NCBI GenBank assembly: GCA_019912845.1
Contig: JAIOHU010000128.1
Coordinates: 1 to 61,038 of the forward strand
DNA from: a bacterium
GTDB taxonomy: Bacteria; Electryoneota; Electryoneia; Electryoneales; Electryoneaceae
Direction: 5' to 3'
Length of the DNA stretch: 61,038 nt
In this document: in pieces, positions 18,587-27,346 of the stretch
Numbering within the stretch: the stretch's first letter is position 1
How the letters are laid out: every line of letters begins with the position of its first letter
Position numbers and translations under genes: made by a program
The notes under the pieces: model-generated
Told to the model about the DNA's origin: nothing
Seen by the model: the letters and a program-made list of their open reading frames with translations, nothing else
Database searches by the model: none

Positions 18587-19981
18587 TTATGCTGGTACTA
18601 CCGAGAGATGCCAGGGTTCTGCGGCGATAATCCGACCCTCAATAAGCTCTCCTTTTTTTCCAACACCGTCAAAAGTCACCTGCCAATCAATATCTGGAGC
18701 GTCCCAGATTGACCTTCCTGTCCAGACTTTCTCAGTTTCATTGTACTCCTCGAGAAGCACCTCAACCTGTTTATTGAGTAAACCTTCTGCACGCTCTTCC
18801 GCTTGATCATAAATGAGTTCCTGAAGCTGATCCTCACGTGCAGCACGTATTTCTTGTGGTATTTGCTTTAACGTTTCCGCGTGAGTTCCCTCTTCCGGGC
18901 TGTATTGGAATACACCGATATGATCGAATTTGGTTTCCTCTAATCGTTGCAACAGTGTCTCGAACTCGCCTTCCCCCTCTCCCGGATGTCCAACAATCAC
19001 GCTGGTGCGGAGTGCAATCTCCGGGATATTTGTACGTAATTTATCAATCCAATCGCTCATTTTTTCCCAGGTGGTAGCTCGTCTCATGGCACGTAAAACT
19101 GAATTATCCGCATGCTCAATCGGGAAATCGATGTAGGGAACAAGGTGCGGTGTATTTCTAAGGGAGTCGATAAAAGCGTCATCGAAGAGGGGCGGATGAG
19201 TGTAGAGGATACGGAGCCACCCCTGTTTTCCCAGTTTATCGAATTGTTCGCCGATGAGAGGCAATAAGGAATTTATGGAATCTTTGCCATCCAGATCATT
19301 GCCATAACTGTTGATTTCCTGAGCGATGACAATGATTTCCGAAGTGCCGGATTCTATCAGGGTATGGCACTCGTTGATGATATCGCTTACAGAACGGCTT
19401 CGATATGCTCCTCGAATCGATGGTATGGCGCAATAGGAGCAGCGTCGATTGCAACCTTCAGCAATTTTGAGATATGCGTAGGGGCTACTTGTGGAACGTG
19501 GGAGACGGCTGAGTGTGGATTCTAGAGATGAAGGAATTTTAGTCTGATCAGATTGAGATTTCGAAGGAGTAATAGCAACTGAACTCAAAGAAGTTATGTG
19601 GTCGAGTGCCTGCTGCCATTTGCCGAATCCATACCAGCCATCAACTTCAGGGAGCTCGACAGCGAGTTCAGATTCATAACGAACTGGAAGACAACCTGAA
19701 ACAAAAATGCGACGACCTGAAACCTCTTTTTTCCACTCAATGCCTTCAAGGATTGATTCGACCGCCTCTTTGCGGGCATCGCCAATAAAAGCACATGTGG
19801 AAACAATCAGAGTATCAGCCGCTTCGGGCTCTGTGACAAAAGTGATACCCCTGTTTTTCAAGCCATTGTTCAAGTATTCCTGATCGACATCAAGTTTCGG
19901 ACAGCCGAGACGATGGACATAGACCATACGTGAACCTGAAACTTGCAATTTACTCCTCGTCGTCGTTGTATTCATCTTCAT
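18587..19981 (-). CDS. rimO: Ribosomal protein S12 methylthiotransferase RimO
   Basis: Radical-SAM enzyme that methylthiolates the conserved Asp of ribosomal protein S12. It has 464 residues. The N-terminal MTTase domain starts HRLGCPKLDVDQEYLNNGL and has STCAFIGDARKEAVESIL. The radical SAM cluster motif CNRRCSYCAIPSIRG is complete. The C-terminal part is a TRAM-like domain, with an unusual end DIDWQVTFDGVGKKGELIEG. The ATG at 19981 overlaps the end of ftsY by 32 bases and has AGGA upstream. An ATG at 19927 would avoid the overlap and also has AGGT upstream, so the start is open. Confidence 0.93.
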   Translation of the reverse strand: MKMNTTTTRSKLQVSGSRMVYVHRLGCPKLDVDQEYLNNGLKNRGITFVTEPEAADTLIVSTCAFIGDARKEAVESILEGIEWKKEVSGRRIFVSGCLPVRYESELAVELPEVDGWYGFGKWQQALDHITSLSSVAITPSKSQSDQTKIPSSLESTLSRLPRSTSSPYAYLKIAEGCNRRCSYCAIPSIRGAYRSRSVSDIINECHTLIESGTSEIIVIAQEINSYGNDLDGKDSINSLLPLIGEQFDKLGKQGWLRILYTHPPLFDDAFIDSLRNTPHLVPYIDFPIEHADNSVLRAMRRATTWEKMSDWIDKLRTNIPEIALRTSVIVGHPGEGEGEFETLLQRLEETKFDHIGVFQYSPEEGTHAETLKQIPQEIRAAREDQLQELIYDQAEERAEGLLNKQVEVLLEEYNETEKVWTGRSIWDAPDIDWQVTFDGVGKKGELIEGRIIAAEPWHLSVVPA

Positions 19982-20969
19982 TTATATCCTGCTCGACCAG
20001 TGAATCCAGCTTGGCATCTGCAAAGATCGCACGTACGACAAATTCGGGTGCGTAAGGCACCAGGTCTTCCATTCCCTCACCCAAGCCGATCCATTTTACA
20101 GGAATTTTCAGCTCCCGTCCGATGGGAAGGATCACACCACCTTTTGCGGTACCATCCAGCTTGGTGACAATTAGACCAGTGATAGGCAGAGATTCCATGA
20201 ACCGTTTCGCCTGGCTGATCCCATTCTGACCTGTGGTGCCATCAATAACGAGATAAACTTCATGTGGAGCATCCGGTACTATCTTTTTGGCAACACGATC
20301 CAGTTTTTCCAGCTCACGCATGAGGTTTACATTGGTATGTAATCGTCCGGCTGTATCCACAAAGACACGATCAATGCCACGTGATACAGCAGATTGAAGC
20401 CCATCGAAGACAACCGCACCAGGGTCAGCACCGGTAACACCACGAGTGATCTCTACATCTGCACGTTCAGCCCAGACTGAGAGTTGTTCTACAGCAGCGG
20501 AACGGAAAGTATCCGCAGCGACGATAAGGACTTTTTCGCCTTGCCGTGAATAATAGTTCGCGAGCTTTCCAATGGATGTGGTTTTACCGCTGCCATTTAC
20601 GCCAATGATAAAGGTGACATGAGGAGTTGCTGGGCTATCACCTATTTCTCGTTCGTTCTCAGGATCATCCTCTTCATCCGTGTCAACTGGTCGACCTGAA
20701 GTATTTTCCTCCAGCATGTCCTCCAGAATTTCCTGAATCGCAATGAGGACTTCATCGCCAACCAGAGTTTTCACTTGCGATCGTTTCCGTAAACGCTCAC
20801 AAAGCTCCATGGATGTTTCGACACCCAGATCAGCGGTGATCAGGATTTCCTCGATTTCTTCAAGAACATCTTCATCGAGTTTTCCAGCTCCGACGGCGGT
20901 ACGTATGCTGGTAACAAGTTTATCACGAGTTTTAGAGAATCCGGATTTTATCTTTTTGAACAGGTTCAT
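19950..20969 (-). CDS. ftsY: Signal recognition particle receptor FtsY
   Basis: GTPase that docks SRP-ribosome complexes at the membrane. It has 339 residues, with almost no acidic N-terminal A domain. The N domain starts LFKKIKSGFSKTRDKL. G1 is GVNGSGKTTSIGKL (about 123-136), followed by DTFRSAAVEQL, DTAGRLHTN, TKLDGTAKGG and GLGEGMEDL. An acidic insert of about 25 residues (about 90-115, DTDEEDDPENERE) separates the N and G domains, and the tail is again acidic (NEDEYNDDEE). rimO overlaps its end. Confidence 0.96.
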   Translation of the reverse strand: MNLFKKIKSGFSKTRDKLVTSIRTAVGAGKLDEDVLEEIEEILITADLGVETSMELCERLRKRSQVKTLVGDEVLIAIQEILEDMLEENTSGRPVDTDEEDDPENEREIGDSPATPHVTFIIGVNGSGKTTSIGKLANYYSRQGEKVLIVAADTFRSAAVEQLSVWAERADVEITRGVTGADPGAVVFDGLQSAVSRGIDRVFVDTAGRLHTNVNLMRELEKLDRVAKKIVPDAPHEVYLVIDGTTGQNGISQAKRFMESLPITGLIVTKLDGTAKGGVILPIGRELKIPVKWIGLGEGMEDLVPYAPEFVVRAIFADAKLDSLVEQDINEDEYNDDEE

Positions 20970-21053
20970 GATAGAGTCAATTTAAAGTTATTCGATTATT
21001 TGCCACAGAGACATTCAGAAATAAGGCTTTTCTTCAACATGAGGCAAGTGCTC

Positions 21054-21893
21054 TCATTCTATATCTACCCAGGATGAGCGATCATTGAAGTGATTCATCA
21101 GTTCTTTACGGAGTAGCTTGTGTATCGATGCAGTCCCGGTAGCGACCCAGTTTGTCGTCAAGGGGTTATCCCCCCAGAAATCGGTGATGATTCCTCCTGC
21201 CTCCTCGATTAAAACAATTCCCGCTGCAATGTCCCAGGGATGTAAATGCATTTCCCAGAAACCATCAAAGCTGCCATTTGCGACACAAGCGAGGTCGTAC
21301 GCTGCAGACCCAATCCGTCTCACATTGCCAACCTGAGAAAAAATCGCCTGAAAAGCGTTCATATATGAGTCAAGGTTTTCTCTGACCGCAAAGGGAAAAC
21401 CCGTAGCGAGAACAGCATTCTCTGAGTTCAGGGTTTCCCGTACATGAATACGATGCCCGTTTTGAAATGCCCCTTCCCCACGTACCGAATGAAATAGCTG
21501 ATCTATCACCGGGACATAAATCGCTCCCAGGACAATTTCACCCCACTCATTTCCCTCACATTTTCTTCTATCTTCCAATGCAACAGAAATGGCGTAAATA
21601 GGCAACCCACGGACGTAATTGAGTGTGCCATCAATGGGATCAACTATCCAACGCCACTCACCACCACTCGCCCGAGGGCTCTCCTCCTCCGCCATGAATA
21701 CCGAACTGGGAAGTAGTGCAGTCAATTTATCACGAAGCAACCCCTCTGACGCGACATCAATTTTGCTGACAGGATCTCCGCGATTCTTATCGCGAAAGTC
21801 AGCTTTGCTGAGTAGAGATTGCTCCTTTTTAATGAACTCACCAACCTCTTTAATGATCGAGTTGGTTTTTGTTGAAATAGATGCAAGATTCAT
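21054..21893 (-). CDS. Inositol monophosphatase family protein
   Basis: Mg-dependent phosphatase of the IMPase/SuhB/CysQ superfamily, 279 residues, cytoplasmic. The metal-binding motifs are EEES (Glu), WIVDPIDGTLNYVRGLP and WDIAAGIVLIEEAGG. Likely substrates are inositol-1-phosphate or a related sugar phosphate; the motifs cannot separate SuhB-like from histidinol-phosphatase-like members. It lies about 85 bases upstream of ftsY in the same direction. Confidence 0.92.
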   Translation of the reverse strand: MNLASISTKTNSIIKEVGEFIKKEQSLLSKADFRDKNRGDPVSKIDVASEGLLRDKLTALLPSSVFMAEEESPRASGGEWRWIVDPIDGTLNYVRGLPIYAISVALEDRRKCEGNEWGEIVLGAIYVPVIDQLFHSVRGEGAFQNGHRIHVRETLNSENAVLATGFPFAVRENLDSYMNAFQAIFSQVGNVRRIGSAAYDLACVANGSFDGFWEMHLHPWDIAAGIVLIEEAGGIITDFWGDNPLTTNWVATGTASIHKLLRKELMNHFNDRSSWVDIE

Positions 21894-21962
21894 ATTTATT
21901 CGCTGTTTCCAATTGTTTTATGAGTGCGTACTTCACAGTCTGTCTGAGAATACGACCTCGGT

Positions 21963-22070
21963 CGCGTCATTCCGGTGATGAGTTGGACCGGAATCCAGGA
22001 AGCTAAATCCACCAGCGTCATTCCGGTGGTGAGTTGGGCCGGAATCCAGGAAGTTATTGATATTAATATT
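21963..22070. repeat. Two tandem REP-like elements (family A)
   Basis: Direct copies at about 21963-22002 and 22015-22058. Each reads GCGTCATTCCGG, a GTGATGAGTTGG-like centre, then CCGGAATCCAGGAAG. The second continues TTATTGATATTAAT like the copies at 7088 and 55805. They fill the gap between the IMPase gene and the lipoprotein gene. Confidence 0.85.
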
Positions 22071-22157
22071 GAAAAAGACATCCCATACTTAGCTTTCCAT
22101 GAATTTTGAAATTATTCATCCTCGGACAGTCCGTGAAGCTCGAACACTTCTAATGAT

Positions 22158-23225
22158 TCAGGAGGATTTTGAACGCATTCTTTTTACGATAATGGTCAGA
22201 GGAAAGACAAGCAGGATAGCAAAAATTGCGATGTCTACTACCCAGACCGGGTTGTAGGCAATCGCCTCGATCACATACGTTGAATCAGCGAGTGAAGCAC
22301 CAGATATGTTATAGAAAAGGGTATCACCAGCGGTACTGTCCGGTTGGGCATCAAGGAAGTATGCCGGAATAATCAGACTAAGGCTGAGATCGTCGTCTTG
22401 TATATCTTCCCAGGTATGCCACCTGTGATTTAGAGAATCAGCGATATGAGCAAACAGTGAAGCTCTTCCGCCGGTTGCATTCGCAGCAGCCATAACCATT
22501 CCATCTTTCAGCTCATGATACCAGTCAAGCGGCACTTCAAGTGGATCATCATACTTGAAACTCATCTCGTATGCATTGAGAATAGAAGAAAAGTTTGATT
22601 CGGCGACCTGTGCAGCACCTAGATTTGACGCTTTCTCCTCCAAAGTCTCTTGATTGCGCTCATAGAAAATGCGAACCATCTCCCGCACCTGCATCATATA
22701 TCGTCTTGACGTTCCCTTCTGCAAACCGATAGCCTCTTGACGGCGTAAGCGGTTCTGCGTCTCACGGCTTAGAAGTGTATCATACCCTTCCTCTTGAAGG
22801 ATTTCCGCTTCTTCCGGTACAAATTCCCTGAGGTTGCCATATCTCTCAGTTACACGCCAGGATGGAAAAACTGCAGTAAAATGCTGTCGTTTAACCAGAA
22901 GAAAATTATCCGAATTGACGTAGAAAAAACCATTCGAAGCGCTCGCTGCTATGGGATGAGGCAATGTATCTTCGAGTGAAGCACTGTACTTGAGCGTGTG
23001 GATTGTTTCATCATCGGTATCCTCACGTTCCTTCCCCACAAAAGTCCAGAATGTTGTGTCAGCAAGTGATACACGACCATCATACATGTCCAGGCTGTCA
23101 CCCTGAATGAAATATTGGGCAGTTGATGTACCACTCAAATCGATAACGAAGATGTGGTTGATACACCCGATAAACAGGAGGCTCAATAGAAAGAGGAGCA
23201 ATTGTATGTACGTTCTGATTTTCAC
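22158..23225 (-). CDS. Lipoprotein of unknown function with C-terminal membrane helix
   Basis: I do not recognise this 355-residue protein. The N-terminus is a lipoprotein signal with lipobox LLFIGC. The body is mixed and acid-rich. A helical, charged region runs at about 140-230 (EEAEILQEEGYDTLL, SRETQNRLRRQEAIGLQ). A hydrophobic helix (VVDIAIFAILLVFPLTIIV) comes just before a short basic tail. A lipid anchor at one end and a membrane helix with a cytoplasmic basic tail at the other is an uncommon topology. It is divergent from the lytic transglycosylase gene, with about 190 bases between their starts. Confidence 0.75.
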   Translation of the reverse strand: MKIRTYIQLLLFLLSLLFIGCINHIFVIDLSGTSTAQYFIQGDSLDMYDGRVSLADTTFWTFVGKEREDTDDETIHTLKYSASLEDTLPHPIAASASNGFFYVNSDNFLLVKRQHFTAVFPSWRVTERYGNLREFVPEEAEILQEEGYDTLLSRETQNRLRRQEAIGLQKGTSRRYMMQVREMVRIFYERNQETLEEKASNLGAAQVAESNFSSILNAYEMSFKYDDPLEVPLDWYHELKDGMVMAAANATGGRASLFAHIADSLNHRWHTWEDIQDDDLSLSLIIPAYFLDAQPDSTAGDTLFYNISGASLADSTYVIEAIAYNPVWVVDIAIFAILLVFPLTIIVKRMRSKSS

Positions 23226-23416
23226 GCTTGAAAGATATAGTTTTCTTTGAAAGAGGGCAAGGAGACGACAGGTGAGATTGAAGGAATACTTGCGGTGCTC
23301 CGGGATCAGAATTATGTTACTTGGTTAAGGGCTCAATGCATGAAGTATGAATATTGAACTACGGAACTTCGGTGAATTCAGAGATCAAGAAATTTGGAGA
23401 TAATTTGAAGTCTGGA

Positions 23417-25504
23417 ATGAATCTACGAGTATTGCTGGCAGGAATCGTAAGCATTGTGATGTTATTGACCGTTGGGTGTGCTTCGGATTTCAGTTTACGC
23501 AAGCTGTTTGACAGGGAATCAACACAGCAGGGGAATGCCGGACAGTCGGACAAAGATCGCGATGAACCGGGTAGCGAGGAACATGGCGATTCTCGGATCA
23601 ACGGTAACAATGGTCATTCTACCGATAGTCTGGATGTAGATTTACAGAAGGCATTATTCTGGTATGCACAATCAGATTCTGATCTTGTACTTGGTGATAC
23701 ACTTGCGGCCGCTGAGAGCTTGGTTCTGGGAATTGAATTTATCTCGAAATCCCTCGACAAACTCCCTTTAACCGAACGTCTCGCCTGGGTTGACACCCTT
23801 GCCAACTGGTCAATGAATTATTCTCGTCTTTTAGGTGGTGAATTTGTCTCAATGGATCCTGGGGAATCCGGGCTGGCTGGTTTATCTACAGAGATTATGG
23901 CTACTGAAGCGGATACATTGCTTACTGAAATGGTCGAGGATACATTTTCTGTCCAGATAGATTCAACATTGGATTTCAAAAAGCGGTTACCTGAAATACC
24001 AGACACCTTAAACGCTACGGTTCAGTCGGTGATCGATTATTTTTCCGGGACGCCAAAAGGTCGTAAGGCGATGGAAACATGGATCGAACGTGCCGGGCAT
24101 GTGATCCCTCGAATGGAAGCGGTATTAAAACATCATGGAATGCCGGAAGATTTGGTATTTCTTGCGATGATCGAATCTGGATTCCGAAATGATGCACACA
24201 GTTATGCACGAGCTGTAGGTCCCTGGCAATTCATTTATTCAACAGCGAAGACCTTCAACCTGGAAGCGGACTGGTGGTATGATGAACGTCGCGACTATGA
24301 ACTTGCTACCGATGGAGCTTCTCGTTTCCTGCATCAACTCTATGACCACCTGGGCGATTGGTATCTTGCCATGGCGGCATATAATTGTGGTGAAGGCAGA
24401 GTAAAAAGAGAGATTCGCCGAAGCAGCTCTCGTAACTTCTGGGATTTAAGAAGACTACCACGACAGACCCGTCATTATGTGCCAACATTTTTAGCTGCCA
24501 GGAGAATCATCACGAACCCCGAAGAATACGGTTTCAATCCGATGGTATTTGAAGATCGTATGCTGCGAGACAGTGTGATAATAACAGAATGTGTTGATAT
24601 GGCAGCGATTGCGGATGTTGCAAAGGTTGATCTTGAAGAACTTCATAAATTGAATCCTGCGATATTGCGTTGGTGTACTCCTCCAAACCGTGATAGTGTG
24701 GTTGTTTATCTCCCGGAAGGAAAAAGCGAAGGATTTTGGGATAAGTATGCTGAAATTCCCGATGATAAGAAGACCTCCTGGGCTCGCCATAAGATTCAGA
24801 CTGGCGAAAGTCTATCGTTAATTGCAAACAAATATAAAACCACTGTTCGTGCGATAATGGATGTTCCTGCCAACAAATTGAGCAACCCCAATCGTATTAC
24901 AGTTGGTCATCATATCCTGGTGCCAGTTGCACCGGTTGGGACAAGCGTTGATTACAGCCGTGTAATGGTAGCAGATTATGATTCACCGGATGGTATGGAA
25001 AAGCGGATTCATAAAGTCCGTCGTGGAGACACCTTATCTGAAATCGCAGAACAATACCACGTCGGATTATCAAAGTTGCTTCGCTGGAACAGCATGCACA
25101 AACGTAGTGTTATTCGTCCCGGACAAAAGCTGATCGTCTACCAACCAGCAGGAAGTTCACCAAAACCAGCAAAAATGCCAAGCAATGGTGAAAGTGTCAG
25201 TTATACTATAAAACGTGGCGATACGATGTGGGAGATTGCAAGAGATCATGGGGTGTTACTATCAGCCCTGCTTTCTGCAAACAATATGAATCGAGATCAG
25301 AAGATTCATGTTGGGGACAGAATCGTTGTCCCTGGCAAAGCTTCGAATGCAGTACACCTCGTGCAACAGGGGGACACATTAAGTGGAATCGCCAGCAATT
25401 TTAATGTCTCTGTGACTGATCTAATGAAATGGAATAACTTATCGGATGCTAATCACATTAAACCTGGTGACCGACTGGTTATACAACCTGGTGGAGGTTC
25501 TTGA
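23417..25504 (+). CDS. Membrane-bound lytic transglycosylase with four LysM domains (MltD-like)
   Basis: Envelope enzyme that cleaves glycan strands of peptidoglycan. The ATG at 23417 starts a lipoprotein signal with lipobox LLTVGC; an in-frame TTG at 23354 is less likely. A Ser/Asp-rich linker follows. The SLT domain has catalytic Glu253 in FLAMIESGFRNDAHS, then RAVGPWQF and LAMAAYNCGEGRV. Four LysM repeats close the protein, beginning near HKIQTGESLSLIA, HKVRRGDTLSEIA, YTIKRGDTMWEIA and HLVQQGDTLSGIA. It has 695 residues. It is the first gene of the plus-strand run, and the sppA ATG begins within its TGA. Confidence 0.93.
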   Translation: MNLRVLLAGIVSIVMLLTVGCASDFSLRKLFDRESTQQGNAGQSDKDRDEPGSEEHGDSRINGNNGHSTDSLDVDLQKALFWYAQSDSDLVLGDTLAAAESLVLGIEFISKSLDKLPLTERLAWVDTLANWSMNYSRLLGGEFVSMDPGESGLAGLSTEIMATEADTLLTEMVEDTFSVQIDSTLDFKKRLPEIPDTLNATVQSVIDYFSGTPKGRKAMETWIERAGHVIPRMEAVLKHHGMPEDLVFLAMIESGFRNDAHSYARAVGPWQFIYSTAKTFNLEADWWYDERRDYELATDGASRFLHQLYDHLGDWYLAMAAYNCGEGRVKREIRRSSSRNFWDLRRLPRQTRHYVPTFLAARRIITNPEEYGFNPMVFEDRMLRDSVIITECVDMAAIADVAKVDLEELHKLNPAILRWCTPPNRDSVVVYLPEGKSEGFWDKYAEIPDDKKTSWARHKIQTGESLSLIANKYKTTVRAIMDVPANKLSNPNRITVGHHILVPVAPVGTSVDYSRVMVADYDSPDGMEKRIHKVRRGDTLSEIAEQYHVGLSKLLRWNSMHKRSVIRPGQKLIVYQPAGSSPKPAKMPSNGESVSYTIKRGDTMWEIARDHGVLLSALLSANNMNRDQKIHVGDRIVVPGKASNAVHLVQQGDTLSGIASNFNVSVTDLMKWNNLSDANHIKPGDRLVIQPGGGS

Positions 25505-26409
25505 TGGGTGGACGTAAAACGGATGCCAGAGTTGCATTGATTCTCATTCTGGGGCTACTGGGTGTATTAGTGGTTTTTTCTATGATGAGTTTTCGCTCTT
25601 CCAATACAGCAGCCAGAGGCAGTTTTCGTGGTGGGTTAATGGAAGAGGGTGTGGGACTGGTTGAGATTCTGGGTCCGATCTATGATTCACGCAAGGTTGT
25701 GAAACAAATAGATAATTTCCGAACCAACGATAAAGTCAAAGCATTGATCGTACGTGTAGATTCGCCCGGTGGAGGTGTTGCCGCTTCACAGGAATTATAT
25801 GAAGCGATAAAACGATGCCGTCACGAAAAACCGGTGGTTGTTTCTATGGGTAGTGTTGCCGCAAGTGGTGGCTACTACTGTGCATTGGGTGCGGATACCA
25901 TCGTAGCAAATGCAGGTACGACGACCGGTTCAATTGGTGTGATTATTGAGCTTGCTCAGATGAAAAAGCTGATGGATAAAATTGGTGTTGGCTCTGAAGT
26001 CGTTAAAAGTGGTGAGTTTAAGGATACAGGCTCTCCGATGCGTGATCTGACACCAAATGAACGAAATTATCTGCAAAATTATGTAAATGATGCCTACGAG
26101 CAGTTTATTCAGGTTGTCTCAGAGGAGCGTCATTTAGATTTGGATGTGGTGCGTAAATACGCCGATGGACGTATCTTTACAGGACGTCAGGCATTTGAAT
26201 ATGGACTGATTGATGTGTTAGGTGATTATTACGCTGCGGTTCAGATAGCTGGGAACTTATGTGGATTAGGTGATGAGCCGCATATTATAAAACCGCCAAA
26301 ACGTCTGGAAGAGTTGGACTGGCTTAGCTATTTTCTCGATGAAATGGAGGAAGCGGTCGCAAATCGTCTGGAGTCACGTCCCGGATTTCAGTACATTTGG
26401 CAGCCATAG
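25504..26409 (+). CDS. sppA: Signal peptide peptidase SppA-type serine protease
   Basis: Inner-membrane S49 peptidase that degrades cleaved signal peptides or other membrane fragments. It has 301 residues with one N-terminal membrane helix (VALILILGLLGVLVVF). The fold is marked by VDSPGGGVAASQELYEA. The nucleophile Ser121 is in SVAASGGYYCA, followed by GTTTGSIGVI, and the general-base Lys is in the KSGEFKDTGSP segment. The short, single-domain form is like that of Bacillus and many other bacteria. The ATG shares its A with the upstream TGA stop. Confidence 0.92.
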   Translation: MGGRKTDARVALILILGLLGVLVVFSMMSFRSSNTAARGSFRGGLMEEGVGLVEILGPIYDSRKVVKQIDNFRTNDKVKALIVRVDSPGGGVAASQELYEAIKRCRHEKPVVVSMGSVAASGGYYCALGADTIVANAGTTTGSIGVIIELAQMKKLMDKIGVGSEVVKSGEFKDTGSPMRDLTPNERNYLQNYVNDAYEQFIQVVSEERHLDLDVVRKYADGRIFTGRQAFEYGLIDVLGDYYAAVQIAGNLCGLGDEPHIIKPPKRLEELDWLSYFLDEMEEAVANRLESRPGFQYIWQP

Positions 26410-26415
26410 GAGGGT

Positions 26416-26688
26416 ATGGTGAATAAAGCGGATATGGTGCGCGAGATAGCAAGTGCCACGGGGATGACTCGTGAAGAGGTTCAGGTTGTCGTGAATGGGG
26501 TGTTTGAATCCATCCGTGAAGCACTACTAAAAAATGGTCATGTTGAAATCCGTGGATTTGGAACCTTTAAGGTCAGTGAACGTGCTGAAAGAAAGGCTGT
26601 TAATCCGCAGACCCTTGAAACAATGATGGTTCCAGCGAAAAAGGTACCGACATTTCACGCAGCCAAGTCGTTTAAGAACAAATTTTAG
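26416..26688 (+). CDS. HU/IHF-family DNA-binding protein
   Basis: Small nucleoid protein (90 residues) that bends DNA as a dimer. The N-terminal helices NKADMVREIASATGMT are followed by the beta-arm region EIRGFGTFKVSERAERKAVN. The arm tip is NPQTLETMMVPAKKVPTFH, with the Pro that intercalates between bases. It starts seven bases after sppA with GGAGGG upstream. HU and IHF subunits cannot be separated here. Confidence 0.94.
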   Translation: MVNKADMVREIASATGMTREEVQVVVNGVFESIREALLKNGHVEIRGFGTFKVSERAERKAVNPQTLETMMVPAKKVPTFHAAKSFKNKF

Positions 26689-26861
26689 CTCATACTTTTA
26701 GTTTGTGTTTTCGAGCAGGAAAATCTTCAATTGCCTGGGAGGCAGTAGATAAGTTTTCTGAAGATATTTTCAGCGAATATTCATTTCAGTCTGCTTGAGG
26801 ATGTATCACATAGATATTTCTGTAATTACGAAAAGATTGAATTTTTGACATGAATAAGATC

Positions 26862-26906
26862 AAGACCTTCCTGGATGCCAGCTAACACCATGCTGGCATG
26901 ACGCAT
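26862..26906. repeat. REP-like palindromic element (family A)
   Basis: Reads CCTTCCTGGATGCCAGC, TAACACCATGC, TGGCATGACGC, in reverse orientation relative to 7088 and 55805. It is the only recognisable item in the 26689-27029 gap between the HU gene and the small basic gene. Confidence 0.7.
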
Positions 26907-27029
26907 TGTAATACCGCGGTCTGGGAAAACCTTATTCGTCGGAACGATGCAAACGTACACTATTTACGCGACTTACTGAATATTTTGGAATAGATGCTGT
27001 TTTATTTATTAACTTGAGAGGAGAAGCTA

Positions 27030-27122
27030 GTGCCTTGCGGAAAAAAACGTAAGCGGTTAAAAATCGCTACTCATAAAAGAAAAAAACGTAGAAAAAGAGA
27101 TCGTCACAAGAAGAAGAAGTAA
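27030..27122 (+). CDS. 30-residue basic protein, COX24/AURKAIP1 (mS38-like) ribosomal miniprotein
   Basis: A GTG-started frame of 30 codons with a strong GAGGAG site seven bases upstream. The peptide starts MPCGKKRKRLKIATHKRKKR and ends RHKKKK; about two thirds of its residues are Lys, Arg or His. This pattern (MPxGKKRKRxKxATHKRKKR) is what I recall for the very short COX24-domain protein of Bacteroidota, related to mitochondrial mS38. It probably binds rRNA in the small subunit. It is followed within 15 bases by the DUF2905 gene, so it is part of the xseA operon. It is short enough to be missed by automatic gene callers. Confidence 0.85.
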   Translation: MPCGKKRKRLKIATHKRKKRRKRDRHKKKK

Positions 27123-27136
27123 TTGTCGAGGTCGCC

Positions 27137-27346
27137 GTGCAGGAAATGGGTAAAATTTTAGTACTCGCAGGAATTGTACTTTTCCTACTCGGCGGCTTTA
27201 TTTTTCTAGGTTCAAAATTGGGATTAGGAAGCCTTCCACTGGATTTCTCTTTTAAAAAAGGGAACTTGAAATTTTATATACCCCTGGGTAGCAGCATCCT
27301 GATCAGTATACTTCTGACCATCCTGCTAAGGATTTTTCGCAAATGA
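27137..27346 (+). CDS. DUF2905 family small membrane protein
   Basis: A 69-residue protein with two hydrophobic helices around a short loop. The start GKILVLAGIVLFLLGGFIF and the conserved centre LGSLPLDFSFKKGNLKFYIP are typical of DUF2905, whose function is not known. The GTG start has GAGGT upstream; an internal ATG at 27146 is an alternative. Its stop overlaps the ATG of xseA (ATGA). Confidence 0.85.
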   Translation: MQEMGKILVLAGIVLFLLGGFIFLGSKLGLGSLPLDFSFKKGNLKFYIPLGSSILISILLTILLRIFRK

